From Sacculina carcini (lineage: Eukaryota; Arthropoda; Thecostraca; Sacculinidae), in the NCBI GenBank assembly GCA_916048095.2, contig OU696587.1, positions 979,252-1,043,251 of the forward strand: DNA of 64,000 bases. The letters run 5' to 3'. The notes beneath the pieces were generated by a model, which saw nothing but the letters and a program-made list of their open reading frames with translations, was not told the DNA's origin and ran no database searches. Positions 21,230 to 32,515 of the stretch are shown here, piece after piece; position 1 is the first letter of the stretch; each line of letters starts with the position of its first letter. The translations under genes and the position numbers were made by a program.

Positions 21230-22985
21230 CTAATAAATCTGCTATTGTAACACGAATACTGAAAAAACCCACTATTGACCCTAACTGTCCTGGTAATTAC
21301 CGCCCTGTTTCCGTTCTGAGTTTCACTGCCAAGCTGCTTGAGTCGGCTATACACACACAATTATAACTGTGGTGTAATCGTGTGTAGTGAGAGAGAGAGA
21401 GAGAGTGTGTGTGTGAAAGATTGTGAGTGCGTGAACGTGTTAGTGTGTCTATGTGTGATCGTGTATAGTTGAATTGTATATTGCGTGCGAGAGTGTGTGA
21501 TCGTGTGTGTCTAGTTGTTTCGGTGTGTGTGTGTGTGCGTTTAGTGAAGTGTGCATGCCCCGCAGCGGCGAGCGAGTGACCGGCTCGCCGCTGATTGGTT
21601 GTTGCGGCGGGTGAGGACTGTGCGTGTGTATGTGTGTCCGTGTGTGCTCCCGTGTGACACGGTGTGAGCGGGGAGTCGTGTTTGTGGTGCGATTGTGGTG
21701 TGACGTCTTGTAGGCGCGCGTGGGGCGGTGATGCCCACGCGCGCCTGTCTGTAATATATTTTAGTTTCTGGTTTCTTTTACAATAACCCTTGATAAACAC
21801 CGCTCTCGATCCTTTTCAATCTGGCTTTGTATCTAATCGTTCAACTGAATCTCTCCTTTTGCGCCTATTGAAGGATATCTTTGATCATTTTGCTTCTGGT
21901 GATTCTGCTGTGCTTGTTCTGCTGGATCTCTCATCGGCATTTGACCTCGTCGATCATGCAATTTCGTGTGACGACCTTGCTGCTATTGGACTTTCTTCTA
22001 CGGCTCTATCATTGATAAAGTCATACTTTTCTGATAGTTATTATTCTGTTCGCTCTAATTCCACTTGTTCGGGATCTGTAAAACTTTCCAGTGGTGTACC
22101 TCAGGGATCAATATTGGGTCCACTACTCTTCAATTTGTATATGTCTTCTCTCTGTCCAATTCGTCATCGTTTTCATACTTCTTACCACATTTATGCGGAT
22201 GATCTACAGCTTTACTTTCCTATCTCAAAATTTACTGAAAATTGTATTTGTGCTGTTTTGAATGATATTACATCCTGGGCTTCATCACGCCACCTACTTT
22301 TGAACCATTCCAAGTCAGAATGTAGTGTTTCATCCTCCCAAATTAACTCCTCCAATAATTTCATTACCCATATCTCAGTGTGTTCGTGACCTTGGTGTAC
22401 ATTTTGATTCCAATCATTCTTTCTCAATTAAGATAACGCGTGTGACCCGCTCCTGTCGTCTTATTCTTCGCCAACTTTATTTTATCCGTCGATTCCTTGA
22501 TAATGCTACAGCAATCACACTTGAATAGCCCTTAATTTTCTCCAGGTTAGACTATTGTAACTCTCTTTATCTCCATAATTCTTGTAAAAATATACGCTCG
22601 ATTCAGAAAATTATAAACCAATCTTGCCGTTTTTTTTCTTCTTTCACCGAGAACTCCCACCTCGAAATTCATCCGCCAACTTGGATGGCTTCCTGCACGG
22701 CAGCGAATCCATCACAAGATTTGCTGCATAATCTTCAAGATCATCCACTCCGACTCTGCTCCTCCTTATTTCCGTTCCCTTCTTACTGTTTCTGATCGTC
22801 CGCTCAATATCACGTAGTCTCTTCTGTCCCCGTGCTCTCAACGACTCCCCCTGGTCTTCGAAATCTCTTTTTTTCTCTGGACCTCTTTGTTTAATGAACT
22901 TCCTCTTGAAATTCGATCTTCTCTCTCTTACAGGTATTTCCACTTCTCATTGTGCATATCTTCTCGATGTATCTTCTGTTGAATA
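21230..22985 (+). pseudogene. LINE reverse transcriptase
   Basis: The part before the insertion shows the RT entry motif NYRPVSVLS. After it come FQSGFVSNRST, the palm strand VLLDLSSAFDLVDH, the GVPQGSILGPLLFNLYM block and the catalytic YADD (22192-22203). The thumb LGVHFDSNHSF lies in a different frame after 22390, showing a frameshift. Later sequence is rich in stops, with YCNSLYLH and a poorly kept C-terminus. The catalytic residues are present, but frameshifts and the insertion at 21365 make it non-functional. Confidence 0.85.
21365..21790. other. TG-rich segment with two GC hairpins, inserted in RT
   Basis: About 420 bp splits LINE RT between NYRPVSVLSFTAKLLESAI and LDPFQSGFVSNRSTES, which are adjacent in normal RT. 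It contains (GA)n and (TG)n runs and two perfect hairpins. CAGCGGCGAGC pairs with GCTCGCCGCTG (21563-21593), and AGGCGCGCGTGGG pairs with CCCACGCGCGCCT (21712-21746). Both have 9-nt loops. It may be a solo LTR or a non-autonomous element. No clear target duplication was seen beyond a weak ACAATWA match. Confidence 0.6.
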
Positions 22986-23047
22986 ATTATATTGTGTGAA
23001 TAACTGTTTGATTTATTGATCTGTAGTTATTTTCAGTTCTTTTATAG

Positions 23048-25434
23048 CAGCGCCCGGGAAAGTCCGGAGCGCGGGCCGGTTCCGGCCCGCGGAGTGGTTC
23101 AATCCGGCCCGCGAAAGGTTTTGGAGAATGTGATGAAACCACGACTTTCGTTAATTCTTACAAATTTACCGGAAAAAATAACAGTACTGTACAACCTGTA
23201 AAGCATTACAGAGTTACTTAACAGCCAGTTAATCGTAATTTGTTATGAAGTAAGTTTCAATCCTGTAGGTTCTCAAAAAATTGTACGAAGTGAAGAATTA
23301 AAACACATCATTGTAGAAATCGTCTAGTCATTCGTCTAATATCATTCCATTAATACTATGTATTGTGCAAGTGTTGACAAGCATGTTGAGTCATAAGGCT
23401 ATGGCTACATGCATATATACATAAGACATGTACGTACGTGATAACAGCTCATGCATATATGTAAGTGTCACAATCATTTTCCATTATTTTCAGATAATTT
23501 TACCAATGTAAAAATGGCATCCCAGAAACGTAAAGTTGACTCCGAAAATCGTGCGTTTAATGAGGACTGTACAAGAGACTATTTTTATGTAGAGAACAGA
23601 GGAAACATTGTCTGCCTTATATGCACAGACACGATCGCTGTTGCCAAAGTAAGCAATGTCAAACGTCATTACATGTCAAAACACTCTTCCAAGTTTGATG
23701 AGTTGCAAGGAGAACAAAGGAGTTGCAAAGTGTGTTTACCAAATCAGACGGAGAATTAAAAAAATCCACAAAGGCGAGCTACGTAGTTTCAGAGATAATT
23801 GCAAACAGGATGAAACCATTCAGTGACGGTGAATTTGTGAAAGAAGTGTGAATGCAGTTTTTGACACAATGTGCCCTGAGAAAGCTCCGATTCTAAACAA
23901 TCTCAGTCTGAGTGCTAGGACAGTCGGTACGAAGATCGAGGAATTGTCAAAAAATCTCTCTGACCAGTTGCACTCAGCAGCCTCTCAGTTCAAATTGTTT
24001 TCCTTGGCACTTGACGAGAGCACGGACATTTCAGATACTGCTCAGCTGGCCATTTTTGTGCGAGGTGTTCATGATGAGTTCAATATAACTGAGGAACTTC
24101 TTGCTCTGTGCCCCATGAAAGACACTTGTACAGGAAAGGACGTTTTTCAGGAGTGTGATTCAGCAATGAAGAAAGCGAATCTGAATTATGAAAAACTCGT
24201 TGGAATTGCCACAGATGGTGCACCTGCAATGGTCGGGGAGCAGAAAGGATTTCAAGGCATGTTAAAGACACAGCTCCAAACCAGAAACATTCCCCAAACG
24301 TTGATATGGTGCCACTGTATCATACACCAAGAATCTTTGTGCACGAAGGTCATTGGTTTCCAGGAAATCATGGCTAAAATAATATCAACTGTGAATTTCA
24401 TCCGTGCTCGGGCAGTGAATCATCGCCAATTCAAAGAACTTCTGGAGGAATTGGCTGCGAATTACAAAGACGTTCTGTACTTTTCTCAAGTGAGAGGGCT
24501 GAGTAGAGGGCGCACTCTGAAACGTGTGTGGGAGCTGAGAGAAGAAATTACACAGTTCATGGAGTCGAAAGGAATGCCTCTACTGGAATTCTCCGACGAA
24601 CAGTGGCTCTGCGACTTTGCCTTCTTGGTCGACATTACTGAAAAGTTGAATCAGTTGAATGTGTCTATGCAGGGAAAGGACAAACTCGTTCACAATCTCT
24701 TTGGTGATATGAAGTCGTTTCAAGCCAAGCTGCTTCTTTGGAAAAGTTAATTGGAGAACAATGTTTTCGATCATTTCCCTTGTCTGAAAAATCAGAAAGA
24801 ATTGAAACCAGAAGGAGGAAGATACTCCACTGGAATCGAAAAACTCACAGCAGAGTTTTCTCGGTGTTTTCAAGTTTCGTGCAAACGAAAATGACTTCAA
24901 TATCTTCTCAATGCCTTTTTCTGTTGATCCAGTGACAGCTCCCACGAATCTGCAGTTAGAATTAATTGATCTGCAGAACAACATGGATTTGAAGGCACAA
25001 TTCTTGTCAAAACCACTAGTCGAGTTCTACAAAGACTGTGTCTCTGATGAATCTTCTCCGAACCTTCTTCATCATGCAATGAAAACAGTGACGCTGTTCG
25101 GCAGCACTTATCTCTGTGAGCAATTCTTTACCAAGTTGAAGTATTCAAAATCGAAGAACAGAAACTCTATTTCAGATGAACATTTGGAAAACCCTCTGAG
25201 AATCGCTTCCTCGCGGATGAAACCAGACATATGGGCTATTATGAATCAGAAGAAGCAGTTCCATCCTTCCCATTGACAGGAATTGTACAGTTATACGTGA
25301 AATACAGTGATTTTAGCCCTGTCATGTGGTTGTTTTAGGGATTTTCAATAAATTGTGTTTTTTCGCATTTCTGGCCCCGAGCGTTCAAGAAATCTACATT
25401 TTGGCCCGCCGAATGAAAAGTTTCCCGGGCACTG
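23048..25434 (+). mobile_element. hAT transposon, 2387 bp with 8-bp TSD
   Basis: Terminal repeats CAGCGCCCGGGAAA and TTTCCCGGGCACTG (12 of 14 matching) are flanked by an exact TTTTATAG duplication (23040-23047 and 25435-25442). The interior encodes a broken hAT transposase. GGCCCGC/GCGGGCC motifs are sub-terminal at both ends. The element landed in the 3' UTR of the LINE, so it is younger than that LINE. Confidence 0.95.
23514..25276 (+). pseudogene. hAT transposase (BED finger, DDE core, dimerisation end)
   Basis: The frame begins MASQKRKVDSENRAF and carries a BED-like finger (CLICTDTIA...HYMSKH). A stop at 23757-23759 and a shift lead to the long frame 23848-24750. This contains FSLALDESTDISDTAQLAIF, the first catalytic Asp region, then VGIATDGAPAMVG with the second Asp, and a CHCIIHQESLC zinc-binding C/H motif. 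The protein resembles the hAT type related to GTF2IRD2/ZBED5-like domesticated genes. The C-terminal frame 24911-25276 has CEQFFTKLKYSKSKNRNSIS, the dimerisation region. At least two frameshifts inactivate it. Confidence 0.88.
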
Positions 25435-25512
25435 TTTTATAGTATATCGCTGCTCTTATCTTTGTTTATGCGATATTGTTTTGTCGTTGATATTGTAAGT
25501 GTTGTTGTTGTA

Positions 25513-27081
25513 GATGTATAAGCATCATTGTAAAACCTCCTTCAAAGAAGCTAGTGGTAGATAAGTTTGCCAGTCAAGGACGTAGAGTTGTATCGAGGCT
25601 CGGGGGGATGACAACCACCATGTATGTGTTCAAAGTTGACTCAGTTGGCCAATTGCACGGGAACCTTAACCACTCTATGCCTAGTCAATTACAACATTGA
25701 AATACCCTATTTGAAAAGTATATTACATATAATTGCATACACAAATTTATCGTGTATTGTTACTTTTTGCTATGCTTATTTTTATAACAATATACTCAAT
25801 GAACTAAACTCGGGGGGTATAATTGCATATTCATACCCCCAGCCAATTTGTGGGGGAATATATATACCCCTATCACTGTTCACTATCACTCCCTATCACT
25901 CATCAATCACTGTTCTGCGCAAGACATGAGGGTATCGACCAGCTTGGTGTCGGAGAATTTCACCAGAAACAGCGTATCGACCAGGCGTGCGTATCGTCAT
26001 TATCTTCATGCCATTAGTCTGTCATGTTCGAACATCGTCTTGAGACGCGAAATGTGATATAGTGATGTCAAACTTCATTTGTCCAGCGCTATTTGACTGC
26101 TTACAAGGAGAGTAATTGCAGCCGTCTCATCGATTACCAGAAAATATCGCTTTGAAACAACCATGTTCGCATTGTGTCGTGAAATCATGAAATAACAATA
26201 ATCGAGCATTGTATGACCATGGAAATTTGCCCAGGAATGCTGAATAAAACAGAAAATATAAACGGAAAACTAGAAAACAAACGCACCATGCATCATTTTG
26301 CATATTTCGTAATAGAGGCCAGTGAATACTTTCTTAGACAAAAACTCCATTTAGTTTTGCTTAGTCGCCTCCCTGTCCTAGATGACAGAGAAATACGCAC
26401 CGTGTGATATACGTCTGCACCGATGAAGAGCGATACTACTCACTTGTTATCATATAAGTCATAGTATATTACAATAACTGTATCCAGACAGTGAATTCAA
26501 GACAAATCACTTACCAATTCAAGTAAGGATCGAGAAGAATGGAGCTAACAAATCAAATGTCAACTTCGTATTGTGTCCAATCAAACTACGCACAATATGT
26601 GAAGATGTAGCGTACACCAGAGCCTAATAAATGACGCGGCAGCGACGGCAAATATATAGTGGCAATATATTGAGTGGAGCAGCGAGGTAGAATATTGAGT
26701 ATTGAGTAATATATTGAGTGGAGCAGCGAGGTAGAAGACGAGGACCTGCCCCCTGATGATCTACTGGTCCTCGAGGAAATAAGTCACCATCAACACCAGT
26801 ATCAAATCCACTGCATGTGCTCGCCAGGCAAAAAAATTAAATTATTTTGGAACGATATATTGCAGGGATGTGTAGTGTCACTGGGTATGCGTCAAGTGTA
26901 TGGTGGTATCAAATGAGTGTCTTTTCAAATTCTTCCAAGCTGTTATGAGGCATTAATGGAAGACATGTCACTTAACATATGGCATCGTCTTCACTTGACA
27001 ACCGGTCTTATAACCTCATCTTGTCAATGCTGGACAATGCAAATTCAATGTTGACAATAAAAAACAATGTTCATATTCCAG
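25513..27081. other. No gene; small direct duplication
   Basis: A 27-bp unit (ATATTGAGTGGAGCAGCGAG plus GTAGAA) is present twice, at about 26668-26694 and 26711-26737. A GGGGGTAT/ATACCCCC mini-inverted repeat lies at 25814-25841. An acidic open stretch (VEDEDLPPDDLLVLEEI) lies at 26731-26781, but I see no donor to support it as an exon. Confidence 0.4.
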
Positions 27082-27187
27082 GAAATAGAACGTCCTGAGA
27101 TACACAACTATGAGGCGAACAGAACCCAACTTGTTGTGCCGATGTTGTCAATAAGTTGGAAACATTCCGAACATCAGGAAAAGTTTG
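27082..27187 (+). CDS. Candidate internal exon, unknown host gene
   Basis: Acceptor TTCATATTCCAG (ending 27081) and donor GTAAGT (27188-27193) bracket 106 bases. These are open in one frame only, reading EIERPEIHNYEANRTQ and then LVVPMLSISWKHSEHQEKF, ending in phase 1. The other two frames have stops within a few codons. No family is recognised. A continuation through the acceptor near 27285 in compatible phase stays open for about 14 codons only. It may belong with the candidate terminal exon at 33376. Confidence 0.35.
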
Positions 27188-27328
27188 GTAAGTGCAAATG
27201 TTGTCCTAACGAGTCAAAGTTTTGGTTGCAATGTATTGCAATAACTTGCGCGATTTTCTTTCACTAGCAGTCAGCAAATTTCAGGTGAAAAACCAGTTTG
27301 TCTAACAAAAACACGAATACTTGAATAA

Positions 27329-27595
27329 ATGAAAGAATATTTTTCTCGACAACAGCAAACTCTCACAAGTCAAATGGAAAATGCAGCACGGTGGCCACCA
27401 GCCATAAAAATACTAGGTCAACGCCTTAAACGTCGTAAAACCTCCAATAAACCAGTATTCACCGGGGAAACCAGCAGCCACGCAGCATCAGTGAATAGAA
27501 ATCTCAAATGGCAGAATCTCGTGACAATGAGGCCACCAGAACCCAGTATATTTCCTTACCGTGACATCAAAAATATACCCTGCAAAACCTTATGA
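27329..27595 (+). CDS. Unrecognised 88-codon open frame
   Basis: The frame starts with a Met right after an in-frame TAA and stays open for 88 codons. It includes a basic patch (GQRLKRRKTSNK). An AATATTTTTCTCGACAACAG acceptor-like site lies inside it. No domain is recognised. It may be an exon or chance. Nothing around it decides. Confidence 0.15.
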   Translation: MKEYFSRQQQTLTSQMENAARWPPAIKILGQRLKRRKTSNKPVFTGETSSHAASVNRNLKWQNLVTMRPPEPSIFPYRDIKNIPCKTL

Positions 27596-27856
27596 TGATT
27601 GGTGAAATATAATTGGCTTTACATCCGATTCTGTAGACAAACTGATGAATACAAATGATGAAATGACCGTCATTAACGGAGCACCATGAGCAATGAATTA
27701 TGTCTTTCTAACAATCTCTAGAGCTAGCAATATCTCCCAGTGCATTGAAAGTACAAGTTTAGCAACACACAGGCCGAATTATTGCAGACCAAAATAATAC
27801 CACTCATGATAAGCCAGCCAAGTCTACCAAGGCTCAAGACACAGCTGCATTAAAAC

Positions 27857-27875
27857 ACACACACACACACACACA
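27857..27875. repeat. (CA)n microsatellite
   Basis: A pure CA run. Neighbouring 27950-28060 is built from repeated TAATTATCG and CGTATCGTA words. Confidence 0.8.
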
Positions 27876-28428
27876 AATATGCAAGATGAAGAGAAGATCG
27901 CATAAAACCATTGAACCGACGACAGTGAGTTTATGCATAACTCAACGCACCAACAGTTGACGGATAATTATAATTATCCGTATACTAATTATCGTATCGT
28001 ACCGTATCGTACGTATACTAATTATCGAATCGTATCGTAATTATCGTATACTTATCCGTTAATGAAAATTTGTGTATCACAGCAATGCGGCATTTGAAAT
28101 TAGAAACGGCCAATACATTCACATTATATTGAGTCACATACAGCTAACAAACACACACACATACACACACAGACAGAAGGTCCAAGTTGATCAGTTGACA
28201 GCAGAAACGGTGAGTACTGCTCCTCGTGCTGCACGCGTCTACTTGTCCACCATATTCTCTACACAAACACACAGCCAACAGCACGATCAATTTTCCATGA
28301 AAGTGCAAGTTAATCCAGGTCAGTCCATACAGGCAATTATTACACACAAGGTAAAAATTGTCAGGTGAGTAAAATCAATTGTCTTGATATGATCACAGGA
28401 AAATATTGTACTATACCATTTGCAATTT

Positions 28429-28600
28429 GATTTGAGAAAAGTGAAAATAGATTTGAGAAAAGTGAAAATAGATTTGAGAAAAGTTAAAATAGATTTGAGA
28501 AAAGTGAAAATATATTTGAGAAAAGTGAAAATAGATTTGAGAAAAGTGAAATTAGATTTGTGAAAAGTGAAATTATATTTGAGAAAAGTAAAAATGGATA
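28429..28600 (+). repeat. Left sub-terminal tandem array of 21-bp repeats
   Basis: About eight near-identical copies of GATTTGAGAAAAGTGAAAAT plus A. The matching array at 30194-30299 is in reverse orientation. The repeats have no spacers, so this is not a CRISPR-like array. Confidence 0.9.
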
Positions 28601-29007
28601 AAATTCATGTTGTTTCACAATGTTCTCGGAGAGCACCCGCAATCAAGGCGTGCACACACGTGTACACATACGCACGCACACACACACACACCTACAGAAA
28701 CAACACAATTTCAGAGGCGGTACAATCTAGCTAGCCATCTGTACTATGTATAATATTGTACAGTAATTTTTGTGTATGGTGTCTATTTGTGTGTGCGAGG
28801 TAGTGTGAGTGTATGCGCAGAACGTTCGTGCGTGTTATAGCGGGCCATGTTGCGTTGTGATTGTGTTGAGTTGTGATATCTTGCTTTTTCGCTTGAATTT
28901 AAGTACACGCGTTGTTTGAATTCAAATTGCATTGAAACGTCCCGCCAGCTGATGAACCGAAAATAATCAAGGGAACAAGCATACACAAACAATAAAAAAT
29001 TAATGAG

Positions 29008-30000
29008 TCAAGAAATATCGACGAGGTCTTCTCCGCGGATCGCTGCAGCGTAGTAACGCTCGACCCGATTGGCGTAGCTCTGCAGGTGCGTTGTATCCAC
29101 GTGGCTGGTCACCTCGAGAGCGACCGTCTCCAGCAGTTGCATCCGCTGCTCGGTAATGGACGGGCCGGCGTTGTCTCGAGTCATGGCCAGCACATCGGGC
29201 ATTTATTCTCTTAAACGTCTTTTCACGTGGCTCTTCATTGAGCTCCATAAAAGCTCGATAGGATTGAGCAGGTAAGAGTAGGGGCCCATTCTGAGCAGCT
29301 GAATGTCCTGTTGCTCCTCAAACACTGCCTCCAGTCGACTGTGTGCTGGGGCATTGCCAATAATTACCGTGGGACGATCGATTCCAGCTTGGCGACACTG
29401 CTCCATCAGACACTGAACGAGGACATTAGGACGAGTCTTGTTGTTGCCATGGCGCCAATGATGTGCAGATTGGCGCCTTTGCTGGCCGGGAGAATCACAG
29501 CAGCTCTCGTCCCCACTTTTGACCGTTGCACAACAAATTAAAGTTCGTCTCATCCACCCACACTGGCGTGCGACCATCGGACCGAATAAGGATGGGTTCC
29601 TCCATGTATTCGGCCCTTTTTCGCTTATTGTCGGCGTTGTTCATGCGGTCATTCGTCGGTCGCAAGGCTTTCAGCGAGAACAACTCCCCGTCAAGCCAGT
29701 TCCTGATTGTGTTTAGGCAAACCTGACATCCATGCTGCGAGTGGATGATGAGCTGCAGGTCTGTCAGAGTGAGTGACGGCGTTTTTTCAACCGCTGATAT
29801 TATTGTGTTAATCATTTGTGGCGTTTTTTCACGTGATTCCCTGTCCGGTGTTTTGGGCAATCCTCGTTGGATTTCAGCCAGTGATAGACCGCTTTTATGT
29901 TAACACCGAGTGTTTTGGCTACATTCTCCCAATCCCTTTCGTTTCTATGCGCATCCATAATTCATTTGCGATCATTTAAACTGATTTTGTTGTACTTCAT
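29008..30000 (-). pseudogene. IS630/Tc1-type DDE transposase
   Basis: Read on the minus strand, the first Met is at 30000-29998, with an in-frame TGA after 12 codons. A helix-turn-helix follows (DWENVAKTLGVNIKAVYHWL), and a shift near 29865 leads to the 29860-29495 frame. That frame has LTLTDLQLIIHSQHG and TPVWVDETNFNLL with the first catalytic Asp. The next frame has VIIGNAPAHSRLE, where the usual second Asp is Gly (29354-29356), and NPIELLWSSMKSH with the Glu. A last frame covers the C-terminus to 29008. Stops, frameshifts and the lost Asp make it inactive. Confidence 0.85.
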
Positions 30001-30193
30001 GGCTCTGTTTACACGTATTGTGGAATCACTGCTAATGTCTGATTATATTGTTTCAATGAATTTCTGCTCAATAAAGAAATTTGTGATGTTGCCAGATTCT
30101 CAGTTTATTATTTTTTAAACAAATATATGAAATAAATTTGCATTTTCAGGTTATAAGGATAATATTAATTTGTGAAATAACATGGACCAAATC

Positions 30194-30299
30194 TATTTTC
30201 ACTTTTCTCAAATCTAATTTCACTTTTCTCAAATATATTTTCACTTTTCTCAAATATATTTTCACTTTTCTCAATTATATTTTCACTTCTCTCAAATCA
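30194..30299 (-). repeat. Right sub-terminal tandem array of 21-bp repeats
   Basis: About five copies of the same word in reverse orientation (TTTTCACTTTTCTCAAAT on the plus strand). With the left array they can pair into a long imperfect stem. Confidence 0.9.
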
Positions 30300-30486
30300 A
30301 ATGTTGCAAATGGTATATACATGGTATATACATGCATATGGTATATACATGCATATTGTAATACATATATGTAGTAAATGACATCTACAGCAGGTATAAA
30401 ACCAACAGTTTCATAAGCAAAGACATAACATCAGAAAACCACACACACTTAACACCGGAAAACGAGTAGATTTTATCAGAAAAATT

Positions 30487-30800
30487 TCCAACTCTCTTTC
30501 TAGAATTTTTTTCGAACTATCTTTCTCTCTGAATCTTTTGGGCGCTTCCGGTACATGGGACCACCTTAGGGTGGTAATAGTGCTTGCACTCTTCCCATAC
30601 TACTGGATGTGCCTGTAATAATAATAATAATAATAATAACAATATTATAATAATAATAATATAATATTAATAATAATATAATAATAATAATATAATATTA
30701 ATATAAATAATAATATAATATAATAATAATATAATAATAATAATATAATATTGATATTAATAATAATATAATATTACTAATAATATAATAATAATAATAA
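30487..30800 (+). mobile_element. LINE 3' tail copy 2 with (TAA)n tract
   Basis: The same 3'-end segment as 2985-3125 (CTGAATCTTTTGGGCGCTTC, GGTGGTAATAGTGCTTGC, GCCTGTAATAATAA) is followed by about 190 bp of TAA/TATAA repeats. Confidence 0.75.
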
Positions 30801-31834
30801 TAAGAACAAAGACAAACTTTGCAAATCATACTTGATGGATGTTCGAGTTCTAGTTTATAAGATGCGACTGAATAAAACTTGGTCTAGGCCACAATAACAG
30901 TTCAGTTCTAAACAACTAGCAGAAGACTACCAACATAATTTAAATGCTCTTATTAACAACGCTGTTGTATGTAAATAATTTGCTATGTTCACAAATTGTC
31001 AACATAGCAACATTGTCAATGACAATATATTCCATGGAAAAATATTTAAAATTCGCACCTCGTTATACGCAAACCAAGCTAAAATATACCAAGTTTAAGT
31101 ATATAAGTTTTTCAGAACCAATCGCGTCGCGTACTTAATCTCAACATGAACCGTTTTATTCCACAAAACGTCTGCGTAGTAAATCATATCGGACAAATTA
31201 AATAAGTTTTTCCTCTGCTACTAAAACCTGTCAGTGTTTGTGCGATGTCTGGCGCATGGTGAGTGAGCAGCAATAAGAAGATTGTACAAGCAGACAGGAG
31301 GCATTGTGGCGTGCATGAAACTTTGCTCTGTATTGCTTTGTTTGCTTGATTTACTAGGAAGATGTTCGTCTAAATAAATCTGATTTTTCAAATGGGCTTT
31401 GTCCGCTAGATCTTAATGTAAACAACGCAATTTTTCCAAACAAATTCTCCGTGTGGATGACGAAAATCGCAGTTAAACAAAATGTTCACAACTACAAAAA
31501 AAACCTTGCATCACACATACACAGATACGTGGAGATATGAGCTAGAAAAATACTGACTTAAATAGTCCAGCAAATCAGTCAATACCGCAATAATTACAAG
31601 ACGCACTGTGGTCACCAGACATTCCACACCACAGCCAACAATCTAGCGACAATTAGACACACCATGCAGCCACATCATACTGACTATGCGACAAATGTTA
31701 AATGCACAAGCAGAGTAAATTTGAGCCGCCAGAAGGAAACATGCAGAAATTTATGAAACCAGGTTGTTTCAAAAAGGTGTAATCGCAAACACGCGTTATT
31801 ATCAAGAACGGGCAGTAGAAATGGCATGCAATGA
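30801..31834. other. No gene recognised
   Basis: AT-rich, probably intronic or intergenic. A pyrimidine tract and acceptor near 31230 followed 24 bases later by GTGAGT at 31259 is the only splice-like pattern. Confidence 0.4.
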
Positions 31835-31965
31835 AAGCAAGCAGTATAAACTGTGTCACAGAACAAGCAGTATAAACTGTCTCACAGAACAAGCAGTATA
31901 AACTGTGTCACAGAACAAGCAGTATAAACTGTCTCACAGAACAAGCAGTATAGTGTCTCACAGAG
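31835..31965. repeat. 26-bp tandem repeat, about five copies
   Basis: Unit AACAAGCAGTATAAACTGTC plus TCACAG. Copies alternate between CTGTGTCAC and CTGTCTCAC, suggesting duplication of a two-unit block. The last copy is shortened. Confidence 0.88.
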
Positions 31966-32329
31966 ACATTCATTTGCCAAGTGACATAAGTCAAAATAGA
32001 AACGAGTTATTTAAAAACAGAAATTACGTTCAAAACTTACAAATATCAAATGAAAATCCGGGATGAACATGAATCAAATACAGACACGATTGCCACATAA
32101 TATACTGTTTGATACTCCGAAAATAGATTAATAGCCCCAGCCTATATATTCAGAACAAATGACAAACACAAGCAAAAATATATTTCACAAGGCAATCAAT
32201 GTAGACGCCAATTCACAGATATGGGTAAGGCACAAACGTTTCACAAATTATCCATTTGTATTTCAAATGCACGACATTCATTGGCGAATTTGTTCCAATG
32301 ATGAAATACACCGAGCCAGGGCATGAACA

Positions 32330-32515
32330 CGAACAGACCCAAGAATTACTATCCGAGGAATTCAGGAAACACACCCGAGAAACAGATTCAAGAAAGAAAC
32401 TTAAAGAACACACTCAAGAAACAATTTCGGTACATGAGGCCACCGCATGGTGGTAATAGTGCACGCACACTTCCCATGCTACTGTATTTGCCTGTAACTG
32501 ATAATGATAATAATA
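32330..32515 (+). mobile_element. LINE 3' end fragment, copy 3
   Basis: Ends with a decayed version of the tail at 2985 (GGTGGTAATAGTGCACGCAC, CCCATGCTACTGTATTTGCC) and TAATGATAATAATAA. The preceding frame (EEFRKHTRETDSRKKLKEHT) is a charged helix that may be the LINE C-terminus. Confidence 0.55.

Larger units (their letters stand above)
17850..25512 (+). mobile_element. LINE (CR1/L2-like), split by four insertions
   Basis: ORF1 with zinc knuckles (17916-18614), APE endonuclease (19086-19724), RT (about 21230-22390) and C-terminus (to about 22985) lie in order on one strand. A 3' UTR follows, ending in (GTT)n near 25500-25512. Insertions are the S1 SINE 18713-19065, an antisense LINE end 20343-20995, a GC-hairpin segment about 21365-21790, and the hAT 23048-25434 in the 3' UTR. 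The clade is inferred from the style of endonuclease and RT and from the ORF1 knuckles. Confidence 0.82.
28414..30315 (-). mobile_element. IS630/Tc1-type transposon with repeat-built inverted ends
   Basis: The outermost inverted repeats are TACCATTTGCAA (28414-28425) and TTGCAAATGGTA (30304-30315), next to TA on both sides (28412-28413 and 30316-30317). Inside each end lies a tandem array of a 21-bp word, GATTTGAGAAAAGTGAAAAT plus A. There are about eight copies on the left (28429-28600) and about five in opposite orientation on the right (30194-30299). Between them, on the minus strand, is a broken DDE transposase. TA flanks plus this transposase type fit the IS630-Tc1-mariner superfamily. 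Confidence 0.85.

Noticed and set aside
21297..21800. 167-codon minus frame rich in His, Thr and Arg
   Set aside because: It is the reverse of TG/GA microsatellite and hairpin sequence; no real coding signal.
26731..26860. Acidic open stretch as an exon
   Set aside because: No matching donor; composition is partly due to a local duplication just upstream.
28429..28600. Regular short repeats that could suggest a CRISPR-like array
   Set aside because: The 21-bp units are directly adjacent with no unique spacers, have an inverted partner array at 30194-30299, and lie in a eukaryotic transposon.
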